Shown piece by piece: positions 13,309 through 20,415 of a stretch of DNA of 24,206 nt. Origin of the DNA: a virus; IMG/VR virus record IMGVR_UViG_3300045417_000092, positions 1-24,206 of that record. One strand, 5' to 3'. Position 1 is the first letter of the stretch; every line of letters starts with the position of its first letter. A model generated the notes under the pieces. The model made no database searches. It was given only the letters and a program-made list of their open reading frames with translations, and was not told the DNA's origin. A program made the translations under genes and the position numbers.

Positions 13309-13473
13309 ACGTGCTGCCTCTCAAGGCGGCGTCTTCCCAGCTACGCACTATACGCGCGGGCCTTGAGCCGTCCGCAGGTTCCCCCGAGGGGGCGCCCGGC
13401 GACGACACCTCCAGACCTCCGTGCAGCAGCGCGTGCGGGATCATCCCCACACACCCTGCTTCGGAGATAACCA
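13309..13473 (+). promoter_or_regulatory. structured non-coding leader of the major capsid gene
   Basis: No convincing gene is present here. An 8-base perfect inverted repeat, CTCAAGGC (13320-13327) and GCCTTGAG (13360-13367), encloses the promoter-like CACTATA. Further on, CCCCC GA GGGGG (13381-13392) forms a hairpin. The capsid ribosome site (GGAG at about 13464-13467) ends the stretch. Together these suggest a promoter plus a folded 5' leader that could boost or time capsid synthesis, but a non-coding RNA cannot be excluded. Confidence 0.45.
13341..13360 (+). promoter_or_regulatory. candidate T7-type late promoter before the capsid gene
   Basis: TACG-CACTATA (CACTATA at 13346-13352) resembles the core of T7-family promoters (TACGACTCACTATAGGG), though the initiating GGG is replaced by CGCGCGGG. 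It lies 121 bases before the capsid gene, where T7 has its strongest late promoter (phi10). Only one good match was seen by eye, and the phage RNA polymerase is not in the window. Confidence 0.3.
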
Positions 13474-14400
13474 ATGGCAGACGCACTTCCCTCGCGTCTC
13501 GGTCAAGCCAACGGCGCCGGCTCCACTGACGCCCTGTTCCTCAAGCTGTTCAGCGGCGAGGTGATGACGGCGTTCGAGATCGCGACCGTCTTCATGGACC
13601 GCAACATGGTCCGCACCATCAAGAACGGCCGCTCGGCTGCTTTCCCCATCGTCGGGCGAGCGACCGCGCGCTACCACACGCCGGGCACCGAGATCAACGG
13701 CACGGCCGTCCTGCAAAACGAGCGCGTCATCACCATCGACGACATGCTCATCAGCGACAACTTCGTGGCCGAGATCGACGAGCTTCGCAACCACTACGAC
13801 GTGCGTCGGGTCTTCTCGAAGGAGAGCGGCCTCGCGCTCGGCTACGCCTTCGACCGCAACTGCGCCCAGGTGGGCGTCCTGGCGGCCCGCACCGCGTCCA
13901 ACCTGACTGGCGAGCCTGGCGGTTCGGTGATCGCGCAGGCTTCCATGAACACCACGTCGTCCGTGCTGCGCGCGGCGGTGTTCTCGGCGGCCCAGGCGCT
14001 GGACGAGCGCAATGTGACCGACACCGACCGCTGCGTGTTCGTCCGCCCGGCCCAGTATTACCTCCTGGCCCAGGACACCACGGTCCTGAACAAGGACTGG
14101 GGTGGCGCCGGTAGCTACTCTGACGGCGACGTCATGCGCATCGCGGGCGTGGAGATCGTGAAGACCAACCAGCTTCCGTCCACGCTCGTGAACACCGGCC
14201 CCACCGCCTACCAGGGCGACTTCACGAAGACCTTCGGTCTCGTCATGCACAAGGCGGCCATCGGCACGCTGAAGCTGCTCGACGTCAACACGAAGATCAG
14301 CGAAGACCCGCGCCGGCTCGGCTGGCTGATCGTCTCGAAGATGGCGGTCGGCCACGGCGTGCTGCGCCCGGCCTGCGCCGTCGAACTGGCGATCCCGTAA
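13474..14400 (+). CDS. T7 gp10-like major capsid protein
   Basis: This is the HK97-fold shell subunit of T7-type podoviruses. It has 308 residues (T7 gp10A: 344-345). Typical segments are the N-terminal LFLKLFSGEVMTAFEIATVF, then RTIKNGRSAAFPIVGRATAR, the ERVITIDDMLISDNFVAEID region, the YDVRRVFSKESGLALGYAFD helix, VRPAQYYLLAQ, and a C-terminus running to ACAVELAIP. The ATG has a good ribosome site (CGGAG). The stop is followed almost at once by a strong terminator, with no gp10B-type extension frame. The promoter-like leader upstream and terminator downstream fit very high expression. Confidence 0.96.
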   Translation: MADALPSRLGQANGAGSTDALFLKLFSGEVMTAFEIATVFMDRNMVRTIKNGRSAAFPIVGRATARYHTPGTEINGTAVLQNERVITIDDMLISDNFVAEIDELRNHYDVRRVFSKESGLALGYAFDRNCAQVGVLAARTASNLTGEPGGSVIAQASMNTTSSVLRAAVFSAAQALDERNVTDTDRCVFVRPAQYYLLAQDTTVLNKDWGGAGSYSDGDVMRIAGVEIVKTNQLPSTLVNTGPTAYQGDFTKTFGLVMHKAAIGTLKLLDVNTKISEDPRRLGWLIVSKMAVGHGVLRPACAVELAIP

Positions 14401-14408
14401 TCGCCTCG

Positions 14409-14445
14409 CCCCCTCCTCACACCTCGCGTGGGGAGGGGGTTTTTT
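14409..14445 (+). terminator. strong intrinsic terminator behind the capsid gene (T-phi analogue)
   Basis: Bases 14409-14420 pair with 14428-14439 in a 12-bp stem (one T-G wobble) with a 7-base loop, followed by six T residues (14440-14445). It starts nine bases after the capsid stop, the same place as the T-phi terminator of T7. Confidence 0.95.
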
Positions 14446-14452
14446 CTCTGCC

Positions 14453-14465
14453 TCCCTTTAGGGAA
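14453..14465. repeat. 13-base palindromic motif, also at 3898-3910
   Basis: TCCCTTTAGGGAA occurs here between the terminator and the gp11-like gene and identically at 3898-3910, near the primase gene end. The core TCCCTTTAGGGA is an inverted repeat. It could be a regulatory element or reuse of a ribosome-site-like string (AGGGA). Confidence 0.3.
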
Positions 14466-14470
14466 CCCCC

Positions 14471-15061
14471 ATGGCCGACCTCACGACTGAACTGGACGCC
14501 ATCAACCTCATGCTGGACGCCATTGGTGCGTCCCCCGTGGTCTCCCTGGACGACCCCTCGGTGGACGTGGCGAAGGCCCGTATGAGACTCGCCCAGGTGT
14601 CCCGCGAGGTGCAGGCTCAGGGGTGGCACTGGAACACCGACACCCGCTACAGCCTCGCGCGGACTATCGACGGGGAGTATATCCTCCCGCTGAATGTCAT
14701 CCGCATCGACGCATCGGGCGACTTCCCGATGGAAGACGTGGTGGCCCGCAGCGGTAAGCTGTGGGACAGGGAGAACAGAACCACGGTGTTCACGAAGGAT
14801 CTGACCTTCGACATCGTGTGGCTGCTCGACTTCGCCGACCTCCCCGAGGCCGCCCGGAACTACATCACGCTACGCGCCAGCCGGCGCTTCCAAGAGAAGG
14901 CCCTCGGCAGCGACAGCCTTTCTCGCTTTGACCGCGCCGATGAGGCACAGGCCCTCGCCATCCTGCGGGAAGCCGAGGCGGACACCGAGGACAACAACGT
15001 CCTCTCGGGAAGCTGGGCCGTCGCGCGCGTTCTGCGGCGCACTCCGGGGGACACGCTGTAA
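14471..15061 (+). CDS. T7 gp11-like tail tubular protein A
   Basis: It forms the ring connecting portal and nozzle in the short tail. The protein has 196 residues, the same as T7 gp11. Family segments are the N-terminal ELDAINLMLDAIGASPVVSL, the QVSREVQAQGWHWNTD motif, the EYILPLNVIRID strand, and the C-terminal AARNYITLRASRRFQEK helix. The ATG at 14471 follows AGGGA and is the first gene after the capsid terminator, so transcription must read through it or start anew. The stop overlaps the next ATG (TAATG). Confidence 0.95.
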   Translation: MADLTTELDAINLMLDAIGASPVVSLDDPSVDVAKARMRLAQVSREVQAQGWHWNTDTRYSLARTIDGEYILPLNVIRIDASGDFPMEDVVARSGKLWDRENRTTVFTKDLTFDIVWLLDFADLPEAARNYITLRASRRFQEKALGSDSLSRFDRADEAQALAILREAEADTEDNNVLSGSWAVARVLRRTPGDTL

Positions 15062-17391
15062 TGGCCCTCTCCAGTGGCTCGATCCCCTCGCTTGCCAACG
15101 GCGTCAGCCAGCAGCCACCGTGGGTGCGCCTGTCGTCGCAACTGGAGGCGCAGGAGAACTTCCTGTCCTCCCTGGTGAGCGGCCTGACCCGGCGCCCCGG
15201 CACGCGGCACTTGGCAACCCTCGGTGCCGCCCCTGCGGCTCGCCCCTATATCCACGTCATCGACCGAGACGAGACGAACCGCTTCGTCGTGCTTGTGTCC
15301 AACGGCGATCTTCGCGTCTTCGACGTGAACGGCGTCGAGCGGACGGTGAGCTTCCCCAACGGCAAGGCGTATCTGAACAGCGCCGACCCGGAGCGGAGCT
15401 TCTCGGCGGTGTCCGTCGTGGATTACACGTTCCTCGTCAACCGCAACACGTCTGTCCTCCCGACAGCGTTCGGGGCGACGCCCACCCGCTGGGGTTACGT
15501 CTTCGTCCGCCAAGGCGCCTACTCGTGCAACTACAAGGTGTTCGTGGACGGGGTGCAGCGCGCCACCTATACGACGTCCGCGACGTCCGCTCCAGATATC
15601 CAGACGGAAAACATCGCGACGCAACTCACGACCCAACTCACGTCTGCTCTGGGCGCCTCCTGGGTGGTGGAGCGGTTTGAGGCGTCAATCCGGCTGCGTC
15701 GCGTGGACAACGCCAACTTCGCCATCTCGGCGCGCGACGGCGGGGGCGACACCTACACCCGAGCCTTCCGCGACACCGTGCAGAACTTCACTGACCTCCC
15801 CACCCGCTTCTTCGACGGCGCCTGGGTAGAGGTAGTCGGGACCGGCTCCAACCAGTTCGACGCCTACTACGTTCGCTTTGACGCAGCGGCGGGTGCTTGG
15901 CGGGAGACAGTCTACCCGGAAGACGACTTCGGCCCAGACCCCGCGACGATGCCGCACCAGCTTGTCCGCAACGCGAACGGCACCTTCACCTTTCAGCGCG
16001 CGGCTTGGACGAAGCGCACGAGCGGAGACGTGGCCACCAACCCCGACCCCTCCTTCGTGTTCCGCACGATCAGCGACGTGTTCTTCTGGAAGGGGCGCCT
16101 TGGGTTCCTCTCGGACGACAGCGTGTGCATGAGCGGTGCGGGGGACTTCTTCCGGTTCTACTCAGAGACGGTGACGGCGCTCCTTGACAGTGACCCCATC
16201 GACGTGTCGGCCGGTTTCACTCGCGTGTCCCCCTTGCGCTTCGCCACGCCCTACCAGGGCGGCCTGCTGCTGTGGGCGGACAACACCCAGTTCGAGCTAG
16301 TGGCCGAAGGCGGCGTCCCGACGCCAAAGAGCGTCTCTATCGAGCAGCCATCGGCGTTCCCGGCGACCACACTCGCGAAGCCTGTGGAAGCCGGGAAGGG
16401 CATCTTCTTCGCGTTCCAGCGCGGCATCTACGCTGGCGTGCGCGAGTATCTGACTGACCGGGCGACCAGCACGAAGGACGCCCTCGACACGACGATCCAC
16501 GTCCCGAGCTACATCACCGGGACTGCGACGCAGATGGCGGCGCTGCGGAACGACAACCTCGTCTTCGTGCTCGCTGACGGAGACCGCAGCAGCCTGTTCG
16601 CCTATAAGCACCACTGGGAGGGGGAGCAGAAGCTCCAGTCCTCTTGGTCCCGGTGGAGCTTCGGGGCGGGCACCGAAGTCTGGGCGGTAGCGACCCTCGG
16701 GCAGCGCGTGATGCTGGTCATCAAGCGCGGCACCAACCTGTGGCTAGAAAGCCTGGAGGCCGACACCGAGATCGGCGACCTGGGGCTCCCATGGTCGGTG
16801 AGCCTGGACCGGAAGGTGCTGCTGACGGGAGTCTACAGCGCGGGCACGGACACCACGACGTGGACGCTCCCCTACGCCTCGGCGGGTTGCGAGATCGTTC
16901 TGGGGGGCGGCTTCGGGCCAAGCTCAGGGACCGCCCCGCTGGTCACCGTGGCGGGCTCTACGCTGTCCGCCCCTGGCAACCTCGCCGGGTCGCAGGTGGC
17001 GGCGGGCCTACCGTTCTTGTCCAGCGTCACGCTCTCGCGGATCACCGCCGAGGACCGCGCTGCGGCGCAGGGGCGGGGGCGCGTGGCGATCACCGATGGG
17101 CGCCTCCAGCTTCTCGCGGTGTATCCTATCGTGGCACGGACGGGGCTTCTCGTGGCGAGTGTCGGCCGTAAGAACGTCGGCGCCACAGAGTATACCCTTG
17201 GCCCCCGCTTCATCGGGACCGACGGCTCCACCATTGGCAGCGTCGTCGTGACGGATGCCAGGTGGAGGGTGCCGGTCTATGCCCGAAACACGGAAGCCAC
17301 CATCACCTTCAAGACGGACAGCCATCTGCCATGCTCGATCCTCTCTGTGGACTGGGAGGCGGCCTTCACGCTGCGCTCCCGGCGCATCTGA
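15061..17391 (+). CDS. T7 gp12-like tail tubular protein B (nozzle)
   Basis: It is predicted to form the tail nozzle beneath gp11. The protein has 776 residues (T7 gp12: 794). The N-terminus carries the strongly conserved LANGVSQQPPWVRLSSQLEA, then SGLTRRPGTRHLA, typical of the family. The body is beta-rich with ISDVFFWKGRLGFLSDDSVC, SGAGDFFRFY, SDPIDVSAGF and the QGGLLLWADNTQFEL segment. The C-terminus ends in strands (SVDWEAAFTLRSRRI) as expected. The start overlaps the gp11 stop by one base. The stop lies in a CTGA context where the next domain begins. Confidence 0.96.
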   Translation: MALSSGSIPSLANGVSQQPPWVRLSSQLEAQENFLSSLVSGLTRRPGTRHLATLGAAPAARPYIHVIDRDETNRFVVLVSNGDLRVFDVNGVERTVSFPNGKAYLNSADPERSFSAVSVVDYTFLVNRNTSVLPTAFGATPTRWGYVFVRQGAYSCNYKVFVDGVQRATYTTSATSAPDIQTENIATQLTTQLTSALGASWVVERFEASIRLRRVDNANFAISARDGGGDTYTRAFRDTVQNFTDLPTRFFDGAWVEVVGTGSNQFDAYYVRFDAAAGAWRETVYPEDDFGPDPATMPHQLVRNANGTFTFQRAAWTKRTSGDVATNPDPSFVFRTISDVFFWKGRLGFLSDDSVCMSGAGDFFRFYSETVTALLDSDPIDVSAGFTRVSPLRFATPYQGGLLLWADNTQFELVAEGGVPTPKSVSIEQPSAFPATTLAKPVEAGKGIFFAFQRGIYAGVREYLTDRATSTKDALDTTIHVPSYITGTATQMAALRNDNLVFVLADGDRSSLFAYKHHWEGEQKLQSSWSRWSFGAGTEVWAVATLGQRVMLVIKRGTNLWLESLEADTEIGDLGLPWSVSLDRKVLLTGVYSAGTDTTTWTLPYASAGCEIVLGGGFGPSSGTAPLVTVAGSTLSAPGNLAGSQVAAGLPFLSSVTLSRITAEDRAAAQGRGRVAITDGRLQLLAVYPIVARTGLLVASVGRKNVGATEYTLGPRFIGTDGSTIGSVVVTDARWRVPVYARNTEATITFKTDSHLPCSILSVDWEAAFTLRSRRI

Positions 17392-17843
17392 GGGTTCGCC
17401 CCGCTTGTCCGTTTGACGCCCTCTCGGTGGCGCGCGTTCTGCGCCCCGAGGATGGCGCCGAGCTTGTCGCCTGGGGGCACACGCCCATGGACGGCATCGC
17501 TGTCTCCATCGCCGCTGCCGACGAAGTGTGGGCGGTGGAGGACGCTAGCGGCGCTGCCCTCGGCGTGTGGGGCTGTCGGGAGGAAGCCCCCGGTGTCGGC
17601 CACCCCTGGCTGCTCACCGGGGCTCCCCTCCTGCGCCACCCTCGCAGCCTGCTGACCTTCGGTAAGGCGATGATCGAGAGATGGCACCGGCGGTGGCCTC
17701 TGCTGGTCACTTGGTCCTGGCTCGGGAACCCCGGCCACCACCGCTGGCTCGGTCACCTGGGCTTCGCGCCTGTCAACATCATCCCCTTGGGGGAATCGCA
17801 GATGCTCACCTATGAGTTCCTGAGGCTCGCAAATGGGCGCTGA
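17331..17843 (+). CDS. T7 gp13-like internal protein (DUF2833-type, GNAT-like)
   Basis: The product matches the T7 gp13/DUF2833 pattern of a compact acetyltransferase-like fold: VRPACPFDALSVARVLRPED at the N-terminus, then DEVWAVEDASGAALGVWGC, GHPWLLTGAPLLRHPRSLLT and TWSWLGNPGHHRWLGHLGF. In T7 gp13 is needed for proper internal virion assembly. The domain begins at about 17391, but the nearest in-frame ATG is 17331, 61 bases inside gp12. A CTG at 17388, in a CTGA overlap with the gp12 stop, would give the natural start, and GTG 17427 would remove the first strand. The start is unresolved. The end overlaps the gp14-like gene by 11 bases. Confidence 0.85.
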   Translation: MLDPLCGLGGGLHAALPAHLRVRPACPFDALSVARVLRPEDGAELVAWGHTPMDGIAVSIAAADEVWAVEDASGAALGVWGCREEAPGVGHPWLLTGAPLLRHPRSLLTFGKAMIERWHRRWPLLVTWSWLGNPGHHRWLGHLGFAPVNIIPLGESQMLTYEFLRLANGR

Positions 17844-18423
17844 GACGGCAGCCGCCATCGCCCTCTTTGCGGCCAACAACGCGGCCTACATCAGCGCGGC
17901 CTCCATGGCCATCAGCGCGGCCAGCACGGTGGCGAGTTACCAGGGACAGCAGCAACAAGCTCGCGCCCAGGCGCGGGCCAACGAGGCTGCCCAGGAAAGC
18001 GCCATCCGCGCCCGCAACTCGCAGATCCAACAGCTTCAGACCCGCGCGCTGCAAGAGCGCGATGCGGCGTCCGAGCGTATGTTCGAGACGCGCATCCAGG
18101 CCCTGGAGGGCGACGGTGCGGTGCGCGCCCAGGCCGCCGCGAAGGGCATCGAGGGGAACACCGTCGATGCTCTCGCCCGTGAATACTGGGCGAAGCAGGG
18201 GCGCGCTGAGACGGCGGTCACCAAAACCGCCAACAACACCCTCCAGCAGCTTCGGGCCGAGCAGGAGGGCGCCGAAGCCCTACTCCAAAGTCGCTTCAAC
18301 TCGATGCCCCAGGTGCGCGAGCCGTCCCTGTGGGGGCTCGGGTTGGGCATCGGGCAGTCGATAGCTGGCGGCGCGCGAGACTTGGCGCAAGCCGAGGCGC
18401 GTAACCCATCCGCCCGGCGATAG
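17833..18423 (+). CDS. T7 gp14-like internal virion protein B
   Basis: In T7, gp14 is ejected into the host and forms the outer-membrane part of the DNA channel. The protein has 196 residues, the same as T7 gp14. The N-terminal 30 residues are hydrophobic and Ala-rich (AAAIALFAANNAAYISAASM). A long Gln, Ala and Arg-rich helical part follows (QQQQARAQARANEAAQESA, QLQTRALQERDAASERMFET), with the AQAAAKGIEGNTVDALAREY motif typical of the family. The ATG at 17833 follows GAGG (17822-17825). Position between gp13- and gp15-like genes agrees. Confidence 0.92.
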   Translation: MGAETAAAIALFAANNAAYISAASMAISAASTVASYQGQQQQARAQARANEAAQESAIRARNSQIQQLQTRALQERDAASERMFETRIQALEGDGAVRAQAAAKGIEGNTVDALAREYWAKQGRAETAVTKTANNTLQQLRAEQEGAEALLQSRFNSMPQVREPSLWGLGLGIGQSIAGGARDLAQAEARNPSARR

Positions 18424-18453
18424 CGCAACCCACCCACCCAACGAGGCTAGTCC

Positions 18454-20412
18454 ATGGCGGCCCCCCGTCTCCCTGAATACGACTTCCCGGCGGTGAGCCG
18501 GCCGGCCGCCTCCCCGGTGGACGTGTTTGTCCGCCCGAGGATTGTGGGCGAGCAGAACGGCCTGACGGACCTTGCCCGCTCCCTTGGCTCCCTGGCGCCC
18601 TCCCTCCAGAACCTCGCGTCTGATGGCGCCCGCCTCAAGCGAGAGAAGGACACTGACGAGGCCGGGCGGGCTGCGGAGATTTCCCAGGCCCGCTCCTGGG
18701 CCGAGGCGGTCGAGCGGGGTGAGGTGCAGGCCGGGGCTTCTCCCGTCTTCCAGCGGGCGTGGCGCGAGGTGCGCGGCGCGGCGCGTGCGGCCGAATACGG
18801 CACGCACCTGACCACCGCGTGGAACTCTGCGGACAACCCGCTGCGGAATGACGACGACCCCCAGGCGGCCACCAAGTGGGTCGCCGAACAGCGCCGCGCC
18901 TTCCTCCAAGACATGGACGAGGACATGCAGCGGGGCTTCCTCGCGCGTGCCGGGGAGCATGACCAGCGCCTCGCCCTGACGGCTGCGGCCCAGCGCGTGC
19001 AGCGCAACGAAGCGGCGGCGGTGACCGACCTGGGGAACCTCATGTCGGCCACCATCACGAACGCCCTGCGCACCGGGATGACGGCCGAGCAGGCGATTGC
19101 GGCGGCGCAGCGCGAGAGCGCCGGTCTCCGCTTCGCCGGGATGGACGGGGCCAGGGTGAACGCCGCCCTGGCGAGTGCCGTGGAGGAGGTGGCGACCCGC
19201 GACGGGCGCACCGACATTCTCGATGCCGCCTCCAGGCCGCGCCCTGATGTGACCCGCCCGGGGCAAACCGTGGCGGGCCTCGGCGGTCCCGAGTGGCGCA
19301 CCCGGGCGGTCAACATCAGGGAGGCGGTCCAGGCGCGGCAATACCGTGACGAGTCTCGCCGGTTTGAAATGGCCGAACGGTTCGGGCGCCAGCAGGCGCA
19401 GGCGGCGGCGGCTGAGTTCAACCAGCGAGTCTTTGCCGCCATTCAGGCTGGCCAGCCGATCCCTCTCCCCGACGTGGACACGATCCGCCGGGTGGGGCGC
19501 TTCGACCCCAACTTCGGCACGACGCAGATGCAGCTTCGGGCGTCCCTTGAGGAAATGGCCCAGCGCCGCGAGGACCGCGCCAACACGCAGACCTTGGCAG
19601 ACATCGGCGCGCTCCGCTCGGAACTGATGGCGGCGCCCGATCCGCGCGCCGCCCTGAACGCCATGCTGATTGACCGCCGGCTGACCGACAACCGCTACCT
19701 TCAGGATTTCTCCCTGGTGGCCGAGCGGGCCTCCGAGGGGCGCAACTTCATCCTCTCGATGGATGGCGTGTCGGCGCTCCGGCAGGGCATCACGCGCGGC
19801 ACGGCGCCCGAGTTCGCCTTCCAGCGCCCCACCTTTGCGCGGGCGTCAGGGATCGCTGACCAGTTCTTCATCGTCGAGATGACCCGGTGGGCCACCGACT
19901 TTCAGGCCGCCAACCAGGGCCGGATGCCGACGCCAGCCGAGGCGACCGCCAAGGCGGCCGAACTGCGTCAGCAGGCGGATGTGTTCCTCCAGCGGCAGGG
20001 GGACAGCGAGGCGGTCTTCCGCCAGGACTTCTGGGCGCCAGGCCAGCCGTTGCCCCTGGGGGCCACCCCGGCGGGTCAGCCCCAGGCACCTGCTGCGCCA
20101 GAGTCCCGTGGGAGCCCCACGAGCCCCACGAGGCCCGCCCCCAGGGAGCCCTCTACCCCTGCGCCCCAGGTCGCACCAGTCGCCGCCGGCCCGGGTGCCC
20201 CGGCGAGCGACCCCATGGCAGACTATATCGCCCTTCACGCCGGTAAGCCCTTCACTCCCTCCGTCACGCGGCGCCCCGGGGCGGCCGAGCTTGAGGCTCT
20301 CCAGCGAGCCCTTGTGTCGCCTGACGCTGCCCGCGTGCGCCGCGCCCTCGACCTGTTCGACGGCGTCTTCGGCACGGGCGCCGCTGCCTTCTACCTCCAA
20401 GGGAACCGATAG
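18454..20412 (+). CDS. T7 gp15-like internal virion protein C
   Basis: It is predicted to be part of the ejected periplasmic channel. The protein has 652 residues (T7 gp15: 747). It is helical and rich in Ala, Arg, Gln and Glu. The N-terminus has DVFVRPRIVGEQNGLTDLAR and SLGSLAPSLQNLASDGARLK; similar openings occur in gp15-type proteins. Much of the middle consists of helical segments with many EQ/RA runs. A Pro/Ala/Ser-rich linker lies near residues 535-590, followed by a C-terminal helical tail. The assignment rests on order, size and composition more than on a signature. GAGG precedes the ATG. Confidence 0.88.
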   Translation: MAAPRLPEYDFPAVSRPAASPVDVFVRPRIVGEQNGLTDLARSLGSLAPSLQNLASDGARLKREKDTDEAGRAAEISQARSWAEAVERGEVQAGASPVFQRAWREVRGAARAAEYGTHLTTAWNSADNPLRNDDDPQAATKWVAEQRRAFLQDMDEDMQRGFLARAGEHDQRLALTAAAQRVQRNEAAAVTDLGNLMSATITNALRTGMTAEQAIAAAQRESAGLRFAGMDGARVNAALASAVEEVATRDGRTDILDAASRPRPDVTRPGQTVAGLGGPEWRTRAVNIREAVQARQYRDESRRFEMAERFGRQQAQAAAAEFNQRVFAAIQAGQPIPLPDVDTIRRVGRFDPNFGTTQMQLRASLEEMAQRREDRANTQTLADIGALRSELMAAPDPRAALNAMLIDRRLTDNRYLQDFSLVAERASEGRNFILSMDGVSALRQGITRGTAPEFAFQRPTFARASGIADQFFIVEMTRWATDFQAANQGRMPTPAEATAKAAELRQQADVFLQRQGDSEAVFRQDFWAPGQPLPLGATPAGQPQAPAAPESRGSPTSPTRPAPREPSTPAPQVAPVAAGPGAPASDPMADYIALHAGKPFTPSVTRRPGAAELEALQRALVSPDAARVRRALDLFDGVFGTGAAAFYLQGNR

Positions 20413-20415
20413 AGC

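Noticed and set aside
13370-13400. Possible tRNA T-arm (GGTTC followed by paired C/G)
   Set aside because: The GGTTC is followed by CCCCCGAGGGGG, which pairs as its own hairpin, and there is no acceptor stem, anticodon arm or D-arm at the required distances.
13205-13486. A 93-codon minus-strand ORF covering the non-coding leader
   Set aside because: It has no good start context, composition like other shadow frames, and would be the only gene on the minus strand. Kept only as a reason to inspect the leader.
13311-13529. A 72-codon + strand ORF running into the capsid gene
   Set aside because: It overlaps the capsid coding start by 56 bases in another frame and its tail is read from capsid codons; no family motif.
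14401-14445. A gp10B-like frameshift extension of the capsid protein
   Set aside because: The capsid stop is followed within nine bases by the terminator stem, and no slippery heptamer or extension frame was seen near the end of the gene.
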